Positions 55,946-64,000 of a stretch of 64,000 nt of DNA are shown here, piece by piece (the first letter of the stretch is position 1; every line of letters starts with the position of its first letter). Source of the DNA: Pseudomonadota bacterium (lineage in GTDB: Bacteria > Pseudomonadota > Gammaproteobacteria > Xanthomonadales > Xanthomonadaceae). The DNA lies in NCBI GenBank assembly GCA_023388715.1, contig JAEWFT010000016.1, positions 25,823 to 89,822 of the forward strand, read 5' to 3'. A program made the translations under genes and the position numbers. Under the pieces are notes generated by a model. That model was not told the DNA's origin. It saw only the letters and a program-made list of their open reading frames with translations, and searched no databases.

Positions 55946-56668
55946 TCAGGCGACGCGGGCGCAGACCCAGGCATCCACCCGTCGCGCTCCGGCCCTGCGC
56001 AGCGCCCGCGCCGCGGCCTCCAGGGTGGCACCGGTGGTCATCACGTCGTCGACCAGCACCACGTGCGCCGGCGTGCCGCCGTGCACCACGAATGCGCCGT
56101 GCAGGTTGCGCCGCCGCGCCTCTGCGTCCAGTCGCGACTGCGCCCCCGTGGCCTTGCACCGCCGCAGCAGGTCCGCGTGCAGCGGCAGCCGCAGCGCGCG
56201 CGCGAGCGGCCGCGCCAGCTCCAGCGCCTGGTCGTAGCCGCGGCGACGCAAGCGCGCGCGGTGCAGTGGGATGGGGATGATGGCATCGGGCGGCGGCACC
56301 GCGCGCAGGCGTTCGACCATGCACTGCACCAGCACCCGCCCGGCGGCGAAATCGTGGTGGAACTTCAGTCGTGGCAGCAGGCGATCCAGCGGGAAGGCGT
56401 AATCGAATACCGCGCGCACCACCTCCAATGGAGGACTGGCCCGTTGCAGGCAGCCTCCGCAGGTCTCCCCCGCCGGCGTCGGCAGGGCGCAGCGCGGACA
56501 GGCTGGTCCCTGCCAAGGCAGCGCGGCATGGCAGGGCCCGCACAGGTCGCGCCCGGCGCTGCCAGGCTCGCCGCACACGATGCAACGCAGCGGGAAGAGC
56601 CAGGCCAGCGGGGCGCCGGGGACGCCGTCAACTTCGGGGAGGGGTGCGCGGTTGACGGTGCCAGCCAT
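55946..56668 (-). CDS. comF: ComF-like amidophosphoribosyltransferase-domain protein
   Basis: A 240-residue protein. The N-terminal part has paired cysteines that fit a zinc site (CIVC, CGPC, CPRC, CGGC), and the C-terminal phosphoribosyltransferase domain has the PRPP-binding motif VVLVDDVMTTGATL. ComF-type proteins act in DNA uptake in competent bacteria; in non-competent ones the role is unclear. ATG 56668 is chosen. Divergent from bioB with only 49 bases between start codons. Confidence 0.93.
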   Translation of the reverse strand: MAGTVNRAPLPEVDGVPGAPLAWLFPLRCIVCGEPGSAGRDLCGPCHAALPWQGPACPRCALPTPAGETCGGCLQRASPPLEVVRAVFDYAFPLDRLLPRLKFHHDFAAGRVLVQCMVERLRAVPPPDAIIPIPLHRARLRRRGYDQALELARPLARALRLPLHADLLRRCKATGAQSRLDAEARRRNLHGAFVVHGGTPAHVVLVDDVMTTGATLEAAARALRRAGARRVDAWVCARVA

Positions 56669-56717
56669 GCCACCCAGACTGCCGGCCTTGCCGCTCCATG
56701 CCTGTCGGGGAACTCCC

Positions 56718-57764
56718 ATGCCTGCCGTCGTCCCATCCCCCGCCGCCGCCTTCCCGATCCGCCACGACTGGTCGCGGGCCGAGGTCGAGGCGTTGTTCGC
56801 GCTGCCCTTCACCGAGCTGCTGCACCGCGCTGGCAGCGCGCACCGGCTGCATTTCGACCCGTCGGAAGTGCAGGTGAGCACCCTGCTGTCGGTCAAGACC
56901 GGCGGCTGCCCCGAGGATTGCGGCTATTGCCCGCAGGCCGCGCGCTACCACACGGGGGTCGAGGCGACCAAGCTGATGGACACCGAGGCGGTGGTGGCGC
57001 GCGCCCGCCAGGCGCGCGATGCCGGTGCCTCGCGCTTCTGCATGGGCGCGGCCTGGCGCTCGCCCAAGGACCGCGACATCCCCAAGGTCGCGGCGATGAT
57101 CCGCGAGGTGAAGGCGCTTGGCCTGGAAACATGCGCCACACTCGGCATGCTGTCGGGCACCCAAGCGCAGGCGCTGAAGGACGCCGGCCTCGACTACTAC
57201 AACCACAACCTCGATACCGACCCCGAGTTCTACGGCGACGTCATCCACACCCGCGAGGTGCAGGATCGCCTCGACACCCTGGCCCACGTGCGCGATGCCG
57301 GCATGAAGACCTGTTGCGGTGGCATCGTCGGCATGGGCGAGTCGCGCCGGCAGCGCGCCGGCTTGCTGCAGACGCTGGCCAACCTGCCGGTGCATCCGGA
57401 TTCGGTGCCGATCAACCGGCTCGTGCAGGTGGAAGGCACGCCCCTGCACGGCACCTCCGAGCTGGATCCGTTCGAGTTCGTGCGCACGGTCGCGGTCGCC
57501 CGCATCCTGATGCCGGCCTCGATGGTGCGCCTGTCCGCCGGCCGCGAGAGCATGAGCGACGAGCTGCAGGCACTGTGCTTCGCCGCCGGCGCCAACTCCA
57601 TCTTCTATGGCGAGAAGCTGCTCACCACCGGTAACCCGGACACCGCGCGCGACCTGGCTCTGTTCGCGCGGCTCGGGCTGCGCCCGATGCAGGTGGAGGC
57701 CGTGGCCGACGGCATCGACGCCTGTGCCACCACCGTCCACGCCGGCATCACCGAAGCCGCCTGA
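56718..57764 (+). CDS. bioB: Biotin synthase
   Basis: A 348-residue radical SAM enzyme that inserts sulfur into dethiobiotin. The 4Fe-4S motif is C64-x3-C68-x2-C71 in GGCPEDCGYCPQAA, and the second-cluster residues are spread through FCMGAAWRSP, ETCATLGML and the arginine in RLSAGRE. YYNHNLDTDPEFY is a strong family match. ATG 56718 has GGGGA upstream. First gene of bioB-bioF-bioH-bioC-EamA, with 3 bases before bioF. Confidence 0.98.
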   Translation: MPAVVPSPAAAFPIRHDWSRAEVEALFALPFTELLHRAGSAHRLHFDPSEVQVSTLLSVKTGGCPEDCGYCPQAARYHTGVEATKLMDTEAVVARARQARDAGASRFCMGAAWRSPKDRDIPKVAAMIREVKALGLETCATLGMLSGTQAQALKDAGLDYYNHNLDTDPEFYGDVIHTREVQDRLDTLAHVRDAGMKTCCGGIVGMGESRRQRAGLLQTLANLPVHPDSVPINRLVQVEGTPLHGTSELDPFEFVRTVAVARILMPASMVRLSAGRESMSDELQALCFAAGANSIFYGEKLLTTGNPDTARDLALFARLGLRPMQVEAVADGIDACATTVHAGITEAA

Positions 57765-57767
57765 GCC

Positions 57768-58994
57768 ATGCCGGCGCGTCCCTCCCTGCGCGAGCGGATC
57801 GCGTCCGTGCGCGCGCAACGCGAGGCGGCCGGCCGACTGCGCGTCCGTCGCAGCGTGGAGCGGCGCGACGGCGTCCGCTGCCAGCTGCGCGGGGCCGACG
57901 GCACCACTCGCTGGGTGACCAGCTTCTGCAGCAACGATTACCTGGGCCTTGCGCAGCAGTTCGGGGTGGTCGAGGCACTGCAGTCCGCGGCCTCGCGCGA
58001 AGGTACCGGCGCCACCGCCTCGCACCTGGTCTGCGGCCACCACGCCATCCACGATGCGCTGGAGCGCGAGCTCGCCGACTGGTTGCAGGTGCCGGCGGCC
58101 TTGCTGTTCGGAAGTGGCTACCTGGCCAACCTCGCCGTCCTGCAGGCGCTGCTGGGCGAGGGCGACCTCTGCGTGCAAGACCGCCTCAACCACGCCAGCC
58201 TGATCGACGGCGCGCGCCTGGCCGGATGCAGGCTGCGGCGCTACCCGCACGCCGACGCACAGTGCGCGCTCCGCCAGCTGCGCGCGCAGCCGCAGGGCGC
58301 GGCGATGGTGGCCACCGATGGCGTGTTCAGCATGGACGGCGACATCGCGCCGCTGAAGCTGCTGGCGCTGGTCGCGCGTGCGCAGCGCGCGCTCCTGTAC
58401 GTCGATGATGCCCACGGGATCGGCGTGCATGGCCCGCAGGGCCGCGGCAGCGTCGCCGAAGCGGGGATGGGCGTGGACGCGGTGCCGCTGCAGCTGGCCA
58501 CCCTCGGCAAGGCGCTCGGCGGGCATGGCGCGGTAGTGGCGGGCGATGCCGACCTGGTGCGCCACCTCGCGGAAACCGCGCGCCCCTACATCTACACCAC
58601 CGCGCTGCCGCCGGCGCAGGCGGCCGCCACCCTGGCGGCGGTCCGGCTGGCGCGGCGCGACAACTGGCGCCGGCAGCGGCTGGCGGATGCGATCGGCCGC
58701 CTGCGCGCGGGCGCGGCGCGCGCCGGCTTCGCACTGTTGCCGTCGGACACCCCGATCCAGCCGCTGCTGTGCGGCGACGATGCCAGTGCCATGGCCATGG
58801 CTGCCGCGCTGGAGGCGCGGGGCTACTGGGTGGCTGCGATCCGCCCGCCGACGGTGCCGGAAGGGCAGGCGCGCCTGCGCGTCACGCTGTCGGCGCTGCA
58901 CGCCGACGCCGACGTCGATGGCCTGCTGGACGCCCTGTGCGCGGCGCGCGACGCGGTGGCGCGCGGCGTTGCTGGACGACGCGCGCATGCATGA
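57768..58994 (+). CDS. bioF: 8-amino-7-oxononanoate synthase
   Basis: A 408-residue PLP enzyme that joins pimeloyl-ACP (or CoA) and alanine in biotin synthesis. PLP-lysine K248 is in ATLGKALGGHGA; family motifs include FCSNDYLGLA, GTGATASHLVCG, DRLNHASLIDG and YVDDAHGIGVHG. Its stop overlaps the bioH start by eight bases. The gene is 3 bases after bioB. Confidence 0.97.
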   Translation: MPARPSLRERIASVRAQREAAGRLRVRRSVERRDGVRCQLRGADGTTRWVTSFCSNDYLGLAQQFGVVEALQSAASREGTGATASHLVCGHHAIHDALERELADWLQVPAALLFGSGYLANLAVLQALLGEGDLCVQDRLNHASLIDGARLAGCRLRRYPHADAQCALRQLRAQPQGAAMVATDGVFSMDGDIAPLKLLALVARAQRALLYVDDAHGIGVHGPQGRGSVAEAGMGVDAVPLQLATLGKALGGHGAVVAGDADLVRHLAETARPYIYTTALPPAQAAATLAAVRLARRDNWRRQRLADAIGRLRAGAARAGFALLPSDTPIQPLLCGDDASAMAMAAALEARGYWVAAIRPPTVPEGQARLRVTLSALHADADVDGLLDALCAARDAVARGVAGRRAHA

Positions 58995-59787
58995 TCCATC
59001 GCCGCTCGCGGCCCCCGCCCTGCATGTCGAGGTCGTCGGCAGCGGCCCGCCACTGGTGCTGCTGCATGGCTGGGCCATGCATGGCGGCATCTTCGCGCCG
59101 CTGGTGGAGGCGCTGCGCGACCACCGCACCCTGCACGTGGTCGACCTGCCCGGGCACGGCCTCAGCCGCGGCAGCGCGGTGCCGCTGGAACTCGACGACT
59201 GCGCCCGTGCGATTGCCGCCGTGGTGCCGGCCGCGCCGTGGTGCGGCTGGTCGCTGGGCGGCCTGGTCGCGCTCCGTGCCGCCGGGTTGTCGCCGGCGCG
59301 GGTGCCCGCGCTTGCAATGCTGTGCGCGACGCCGCGCTTCGTGCGCGCAGCGGACTGGCCGCACGGGATGCCGCCCAGCGTGTTCACCGAGTTCGCCGAC
59401 GGCCTCGCGCGTGACTGGCGCGCCACCATCGACCGCTTCCTCGCGCTCGAGGCCTTTGGCTCCGACCATGTGCGCGAGGAGCTGGCGATGCTGCGCGCCG
59501 CCGTGCTCGAACGCGGCGCGCCCGCCCCGGCCGTGCTGTCGCAGGGATTGCAGCTGCTGCAGTCCAGCGACCTGCGCGACGCCGTGCCGGCGCTGCCCGT
59601 GCCCAGCCTGTGGCTGGCGGGACGCCGCGACCGCCTGGTCGATCCCCGGGCGATGCAGCAGGCGGCGGCGCTGGCGCCGCGCGCGCGGTATGTGCAGATC
59701 GAGCACGCCGGCCACGCCCCGTTCCTGACCCATGCCGATGCGGTGGCGCGCGAACTGCTCGGGTTCCTGCGCGAGGCCGGCGCGTGA
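58987..59787 (+). CDS. bioH: Pimeloyl-ACP methyl ester carboxylesterase
   Basis: A 266-residue alpha/beta-hydrolase that removes the methyl group from pimeloyl-ACP methyl ester to close the BioC-BioH route. The nucleophile S89 is in CGWSLGGLV; VVDLPGHGLSRG and LAGRRDRLVDP follow the fold, and the late HAGHAPFL holds the catalytic histidine. It starts at ATG 58987 within the bioF end (8-base overlap); its stop forms GTGA with bioC. Confidence 0.95.
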   Translation: MHDPSPLAAPALHVEVVGSGPPLVLLHGWAMHGGIFAPLVEALRDHRTLHVVDLPGHGLSRGSAVPLELDDCARAIAAVVPAAPWCGWSLGGLVALRAAGLSPARVPALAMLCATPRFVRAADWPHGMPPSVFTEFADGLARDWRATIDRFLALEAFGSDHVREELAMLRAAVLERGAPAPAVLSQGLQLLQSSDLRDAVPALPVPSLWLAGRRDRLVDPRAMQQAAALAPRARYVQIEHAGHAPFLTHADAVARELLGFLREAGA

Positions 59788-60719
59788 GCGGGCCGCTGTT
59801 CGATTCCCGCCAGGTCCGTCGCGCGTTCTCGCGCGCATCGGCCAGCTACGAAGCCGCCGCCCAGCTGCAGCAGGCCAGCGAGGCGCGGCTGCTGGAATCG
59901 CTGGATTACCTCGACGATCCGGGCCTGCAGCGCGCGCCGCCGCAGCGCGTGCTCGACCTTGGCGCCGGCACCGGCAATGCCAGCCAGGCCATGCAGCAGC
60001 GCTGGCCACGGGCGCAGGTGGTGTCGCTGGACCTCGCCCTGCCGATGCTGCGGCAGGCGCGGGGCAAGCGCGGGGCAGGCTGGCTTGCGCCGTGGCGGGC
60101 GGCCGGCTGGCGGACCCGGCCCGTGCCGCAGCAGGTGTGCGCCGACGCCGTCGCGCTGCCACTGGCCGATGCCTCGATCGACGTGCTGTTCTCGAACCTG
60201 TGCCTGCAGTGGGTCGACGACCTCGACGCGGTGTTCGCCGGATTCCGCCGCGTGCTCAAGCCGGAAGGCCTGCTGCTGGTCTCCACCTTCGGCCCGGAGA
60301 CGCTGTGGGAGCTGCGCGACGCGTTCGCGCAGGCGGACGAGGCGCCGCACGTCAGCCCGTTCGTCGACATCGCCGGGTTCGGGGATGCACTGGTGCGCGC
60401 GGGCTTCCGGCAACCGGTGATCGATCGCGAGGAAGAGCGCACCCACTACGCCGACCTGTCGGGGCTGATGCGCGGATTGCGCGCGATTGGCGCGACCAAC
60501 GCGCTGCGCTCGCGGCGCACCAGCCTGACTGGCCGCGCACGGTTCGCGGCCGCCGCCGCGGCCTATGAAGCGCATCGCACGCCGCACGGGTTGCCGGCCA
60601 CCTGGGAGATCATCAGCGCGATGGCGTGGGCGCCCCCCGCCGGCACCCCGATCCGCGAAGGCGGGGTCGACGTGGCGGCGGTGCCGGTGTCGCGCATCCC
60701 GATCCGGCGCCGCGGGTGA
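59784..60719 (+). CDS. bioC: Malonyl-ACP O-methyltransferase
   Basis: A 311-residue SAM-dependent methyltransferase that starts pimelate synthesis by methylating malonyl-ACP. Motif I is VLDLGAGTGN, then VVSLDLALPML, and LFSNLCLQWVDDL. The early FDSRQVRRAFSRASASYEAAA matches BioC. GTG 59784 is fixed by the GTGA overlap with the bioH stop. Together with bioH it gives the E. coli-type route to pimeloyl-ACP. Confidence 0.95.
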   Translation: MSGPLFDSRQVRRAFSRASASYEAAAQLQQASEARLLESLDYLDDPGLQRAPPQRVLDLGAGTGNASQAMQQRWPRAQVVSLDLALPMLRQARGKRGAGWLAPWRAAGWRTRPVPQQVCADAVALPLADASIDVLFSNLCLQWVDDLDAVFAGFRRVLKPEGLLLVSTFGPETLWELRDAFAQADEAPHVSPFVDIAGFGDALVRAGFRQPVIDREEERTHYADLSGLMRGLRAIGATNALRSRRTSLTGRARFAAAAAAYEAHRTPHGLPATWEIISAMAWAPPAGTPIREGGVDVAAVPVSRIPIRRRG

Positions 60720-61708
60720 GCCCCGCACGTCGCGCACTGCTGGCGATCTGCCTGTCGCTGCTGTCGGCGCTGTTCTTCACTGCCACTTACGTGCTCAATC
60801 GCGCCGCCGCCGTGGAAGGCGGGCACTGGGCGTGGACCGCCGCCCTGCGGTATCTGTTCGTGTTGCCACTGCTGTTGCCGCTGATGCCGTGGCAGGGTGG
60901 GATCGCCCCGGTGTGCAAGGCGATCCGCGCCGCGCCCGGCGCCTGGCTGCTGTGGAGCGGGATCGGCTTCGTCGGCTTCTACATGCTGCTCACGTACGCC
61001 GCGGCCAGTGGGCCTTCCTGGCTGGTGGCCGCCAGCTTCCAGGTCACCGTGGTGGCGGGGATGCTCTGCGCGCCGCTGCTGTACCGCGACGATCGTGCCC
61101 GTATCCCGCGCGCGGCGTTTGCCGTGGGCGTGCTGATCATCACCGGCGTGCTCGTGATGCAGTTCGGGCACGCGCGCGGCGGCCTGGATGCGGGGGGCTG
61201 GATCGCATTGCTGTGCGTCGTGGCCGCTGCGTTCGCCTATCCGCTGGGTAACCGCGGCCTGTTGCTGCACCTGGAGCGGCGCGGGGTGGAGCTCAATGCG
61301 ACCCAGCGCGTGTTCGGCCTGACCCTTGCGAGCCAGCCGGCGTGGTTGGCGCTGTCCGCCTGGGCCTGGCTGCAGGCCGGCGCGCCGGCGGCGACGCAGC
61401 TCTGGCTGGCGCTAGGGGTGGCGGTCAGCGCGGGCGTGGTCGCGACCATCCTGTTCTTCCAGGCGACCGGCATGGTGCGCGACAACCCGACCGCGCTGGG
61501 CGCGGCGGAAGCCATGCAAGCTTCCGAAGTGCTGTTCGCGATGGTTGCAGGCGTGGTCGTGCTTGGCGAGGCGTGGCCGCGCGGGCAGGCCTTGGCGGGC
61601 GCCGCGCTGGTGATTGCGGGCATTGTGATGTTTGCCTGGATCGTGGCCCGCGACGCTGGCCGCGACCAACGCGAAGTGCAGGCGCTGCGCAGCGAACGCG
61701 GCGCCTAG
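60716..61708 (+). CDS. EamA/DMT-family transporter, last gene of the biotin operon
   Basis: A 330-residue membrane protein with about ten helices in the two-repeat EamA (drug/metabolite transporter) pattern. GTG 60716 overlaps the bioC stop (GTGA), so it is translated with the biotin genes. Possible cargo includes biotin, a precursor or unrelated metabolites; nothing in the sequence decides. Its TAG stop overlaps that of the convergent glycosyltransferase in a CTAG. Confidence 0.88.
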   Translation: MSPARRALLAICLSLLSALFFTATYVLNRAAAVEGGHWAWTAALRYLFVLPLLLPLMPWQGGIAPVCKAIRAAPGAWLLWSGIGFVGFYMLLTYAAASGPSWLVAASFQVTVVAGMLCAPLLYRDDRARIPRAAFAVGVLIITGVLVMQFGHARGGLDAGGWIALLCVVAAAFAYPLGNRGLLLHLERRGVELNATQRVFGLTLASQPAWLALSAWAWLQAGAPAATQLWLALGVAVSAGVVATILFFQATGMVRDNPTALGAAEAMQASEVLFAMVAGVVVLGEAWPRGQALAGAALVIAGIVMFAWIVARDAGRDQREVQALRSERGA

Positions 61709-63192
61709 GGCGCCAGCGGCTCCACCACGAAGATGACCCGCCGCTGGTAGGGCGCGCCCTGCGGCACCACGCGGTAGCCGGCGGCCTGCATCCGCGCGCG
61801 GACCTGCGGGAACCGCGCCTGCTTGGTGATCCACACCACGTTGCGTTCGCGTTCGCCCAGTTCCTGCGCGAGGTCGGCGTCATTGTCGGGATTGAAGCGG
61901 GGGGCGTCCGGCTCCGGATCCAGCGAGAGCTTCTCCACCTCGGCGCCCAGCTCGATGTGCAGCCCGTAGCGCGCCATGTCCTCGACGAACACCACCTCCT
62001 CGATCGGGCCCGGGATGCGCGCGCGCAGCTCCGCCGCCCACTGGCTGGCGTCCTTGTGCGTCGGCCAGGCCGCGGACGCCAGCTTCAGGCCCAGCAGCAG
62101 CAGCGCCCACAGCCCGATCCAGCGCCAGTCGGGAAGGCCGCGACCCTCGCGCTGGCGCTGCTGCGCCACCAGCAGCGCGATCGGCAGGAACAGCGGCAGC
62201 AGGTAGAGCGGCATCCGCGAGCGCGACAGGCAGAAGACGAGGAGCGGCAGCAGCAGCCACAACGCGGGCAGGAGCCAGCGCGCCTCCACCGCGCGCAGGC
62301 CAGGATCGCGCCAGCGCCGCAGCGAGGCCGGCAGCGCCCGTGCCCAGCGCCACAACGCCGGCGTCCACGGCAGCGTGCCGAGCAGCAGTGTCGGCGCGTA
62401 CACCTGCAGCCAGCCGTACCACTCGCCGTGGCGGCCGAACTCGTTGGTGGTGACCCGGTTCACCACCTCGTCGCCGATGAAGTAGCGGAACAGCCCCGGG
62501 TGGCCGTGGATCACCGCGATGTACCAGGGCGCGGCCAGCAGCAGGAACAGGCCGATGCCGGAGGCGTTCAGCAGGCGGTGCGACTTCGCCTTCGGCATCA
62601 GGCGGTCGAACACTACGATCACCAGCAGGGTCAGCAGCGCGGGCGGACCCTTGGTCAGGAAGGCCAGCGCGAATGCGGCCCACATCAGCGCGATCCACCG
62701 ATTGGGCCGGGCGTGGCCGCCGAAGCGCGCCTCGATGAAGGCCCACATCGCAAGCCCGGTCCACGCCGCGAGCAGGTAATCGGTGGTGATCAGCTGCGAT
62801 GCGCCGAAGGTCAGCAGCATCGTCGCGTAGGCCAGTGCCGCCGTGGCCTGCGCGCCGGGCGCAAGACGCCTCGCCGTGCGCCAGGCCAGCCACACGCAGA
62901 ACAGGTAGGCCAGCGCCGCCGGCAGCCGTCCGGCAAACGCGCTGGGGCCGAACAGCGCCACCGAGGAGGCGATCGCCCAGTAGGTCAATGGCGGCTTGGT
63001 CCAGTGGCCGACCTCGTCGCTGCGGCGCGGGTTGAGCCAGTCGCCGCTGTCCAGCATGTGCATGGCGACGTTGGTGTAGCGACCCTCGTCGGGATCCCAG
63101 ATCCCGCGCAGTCCCAGCCACAGCAGGGTGAGCGCCCCCGCCAGCAGCGCGACGCGCAGCGCCGGCCGCTGCCAGGCCCCGGCGAGGCTCAC
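61705..63192 (-). CDS. PMT/ArnT-type membrane glycosyltransferase
   Basis: A 495-residue multi-pass protein of the ArnT/protein O-mannosyltransferase-like superfamily (GT-C). Near the N-terminus IWDPDEGRYTNVAMHML carries the conserved acidic pair D35-E36, followed by HWTKPPLTYW and many hydrophobic helices; the last 120 residues form a soluble domain. It transfers a sugar from a polyprenyl carrier to lipid A, lipid or protein. GTG 63192 is fixed by overlap (GTGA) with the NTF2-like gene. Last gene of the leftward operon. Confidence 0.93.
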   Translation of the reverse strand: MSLAGAWQRPALRVALLAGALTLLWLGLRGIWDPDEGRYTNVAMHMLDSGDWLNPRRSDEVGHWTKPPLTYWAIASSVALFGPSAFAGRLPAALAYLFCVWLAWRTARRLAPGAQATAALAYATMLLTFGASQLITTDYLLAAWTGLAMWAFIEARFGGHARPNRWIALMWAAFALAFLTKGPPALLTLLVIVVFDRLMPKAKSHRLLNASGIGLFLLLAAPWYIAVIHGHPGLFRYFIGDEVVNRVTTNEFGRHGEWYGWLQVYAPTLLLGTLPWTPALWRWARALPASLRRWRDPGLRAVEARWLLPALWLLLPLLVFCLSRSRMPLYLLPLFLPIALLVAQQRQREGRGLPDWRWIGLWALLLLGLKLASAAWPTHKDASQWAAELRARIPGPIEEVVFVEDMARYGLHIELGAEVEKLSLDPEPDAPRFNPDNDADLAQELGERERNVVWITKQARFPQVRARMQAAGYRVVPQGAPYQRRVIFVVEPLAP

Positions 63193-63617
63193 GCGCTGAC
63201 CTGTGCGATCCAGCCCTGCAGGTTGTAGTAGTTGGTGATCCGCGTAATGCGCCCATCCTCGATCGCGAAGAACGCCCCGCCGGGCAGGACGTACCGCTGG
63301 CCACGCGCCGGCGGCAGGCCGTCGTCGTCGGCCAGGTACTCGCCATGGACCACGTATTCGGCCGCCGCGCGGGTGCCGTCCTGGGTCGCCAGCACCACCA
63401 CGTCGCGCAGCTGCTCGCGGTAGCTGCGCGCCATCCGCTGCTGGAACGCGGCGAAGGCCGGCAGGCCGACCTCGCGCGGGCCTTCGTTGCGTTCGTGGAC
63501 CACGCCATCGGCGAGCAGCGCCTGCATCGCCGGCCAGTCGCCGCGATTGAACGCGTTGTAGTAGTCGAGCACCATCTCGATGGCGCGGTCCTGGGCGCGG
63601 GTACCGTCGATCTTCAT
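63189..63617 (-). CDS. NTF2-like/SnoaL-type small protein
   Basis: A 142-residue cone-shaped fold protein of the NTF2-like superfamily: DYYNAFNRGDWPAMQALLAD is the typical first helix and loop, and GRITRITNYYNLQGW ends the fold. Members are isomerases, cyclases or ligand binders, so the substrate is unknown. It overlaps the dehydratase gene upstream (ATGA) and the glycosyltransferase gene downstream (GTGA). Confidence 0.88.
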   Translation of the reverse strand: MKIDGTRAQDRAIEMVLDYYNAFNRGDWPAMQALLADGVVHERNEGPREVGLPAFAAFQQRMARSYREQLRDVVVLATQDGTRAAAEYVVHGEYLADDDGLPPARGQRYVLPGGAFFAIEDGRITRITNYYNLQGWIAQVSA

Positions 63618-64000
63618 GGGCAGTCTCCAACTGCGAACAGGGCGGGCAGGGCGTCAAGATCCACGTTGCCGCCGGACAGGATGATCCCGATGCGTTTTCC
63701 GGCGGCTTGCTGCGGCCGGGCCAGCAAGGCCGCCAGCGCGATCGCCGAGGACGGCTCCACCACCTGCTTGGTGCGCGACCACAGCAGGCGCATCGCACCC
63801 ACGGTGGCGGCGTCCGGCACCGTCGCCACCTCGACGTCGGCGCGATGCAGCAGCGCGAAGTTGGGCGCGCCGAGGGTGCCGCGCAGGCCGTCGCAAATGG
63901 TGTCGGGAACGAAGTCGAGATCCAGCGCGCCGCGCGCGAACGAACGCGCGCCGTCGGCCGCGCCTTCCGGCTCGGCCAGCAGCAGGCGGCAGCCGGGCGC
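63614..64000 (-). CDS. Threonine/serine dehydratase or serine racemase family protein (partial)
   Basis: The last 128 residues of a PLP-dependent fold-type II enzyme, open to the window's right edge. The C-terminal stretch VEPSSAIALAALL followed by GKRIGIILSGGNVDLD is a strong signature of threonine dehydratases and serine racemases. The PLP lysine and substrate loop lie outside the window, so the exact substrate is unclear. It overlaps the NTF2-like start by four bases and begins the visible part of a three-gene operon. Confidence 0.9.
   Translation of the reverse strand, partial: APGCRLLLAEPEGAADGARSFARGALDLDFVPDTICDGLRGTLGAPNFALLHRADVEVATVPDAATVGAMRLLWSRTKQVVEPSSAIALAALLARPQQAAGKRIGIILSGGNVDLDALPALFAVGDCP

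Noticed and set aside
56669..56717. BirA operator or riboswitch in the comF/bioB gap
   Set aside because: The gap is 49 bases with no recognisable BirA dyad and no room for a riboswitch.
56628..60737. A 1369-residue open frame on the minus strand across comF, bioB, bioF, bioH and bioC
   Set aside because: It is antisense to well-supported biotin genes, rich in Arg/Ala/Gly/His without domain motifs, and results from the high GC content.

Overview
The window is the replication-origin region of a high-GC gammaproteobacterial chromosome. The protein sequences and gene order (dnaA-dnaN-recF-gyrB on one side, rpmH-rnpA-yidC-mnmE on the other, then an M48 protease, a TPR protein, tonB-exbB-exbD1-exbD2 and pdxJ) point to the family Lysobacteraceae/Xanthomonadaceae (Lysobacter, Luteimonas, Thermomonas or similar). 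I cannot name the genus from sequence alone. I see no transposase, phage gene, CRISPR array or rRNA. Coding density is very high and no gene-free stretch exceeds 300 bases; the longest gap, 267 bases, is the dnaA/dnaN interval.

Layout. 1-9.6 kb holds metabolic and envelope genes: a partial MgtC/DUF4010 membrane protein, fructose-1,6-bisphosphatase, a sensorless histidine kinase with a single-domain response regulator, an SLC13-type carrier, a pirin, a radical SAM protein, cardiolipin synthase and pdxJ. 9.6-14.4 kb holds the TonB energy-transduction operon with an upstream TPR protein and an M48 lipoprotein protease. 14.5-24.9 kb is the origin core. gyrB, recF, dnaN and dnaA read leftward, and rpmH, rnpA, yidC and mnmE read rightward. 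DnaA boxes lie beside dnaA. Three ParB-type parS palindromes lie in and beside recF.

25-36 kb holds a TonB-C lipoprotein and a five-gene leftward module (membrane protein, small HTH repressor, secreted hydrolase, ABC-2 exporter) whose promoter carries two matching 18-bp operators. A ferredoxin-NADP reductase, a second ABC-2 exporter, and a ToxR/CadC-like regulator divergent from a secreted PD40 protein follow. 36-48 kb holds an RND pump and adaptor, tatD, hrpB, a REC-kinase, rluE, an exported methyltransferase-like lipoprotein and small membrane proteins. 47.7-54.7 kb holds monomeric isocitrate dehydrogenase, lipoproteins, a LysM protein, the hydrolase-zapE-lipoprotein-queF operon and a cytochrome c5. 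From 54.9 kb come tRNA-Arg(CCG), ubiA, comF, a tightly overlapping biotin operon bioB-bioF-bioH-bioC ending in an EamA-type transporter, and a convergent operon of a partial threonine/serine dehydratase, an NTF2-like protein and a PMT/ArnT-type glycosyltransferase.

Translational coupling through ATGA or GTGA overlaps is pervasive and fixes many start codons. Most content is conserved housekeeping. The less ordinary signals are the operator-controlled exporter module, the parS sites written into recF, the uninterrupted (CCG)12 tract in tonB, the lipidated TonB-C protein and the lipidated methyltransferase.
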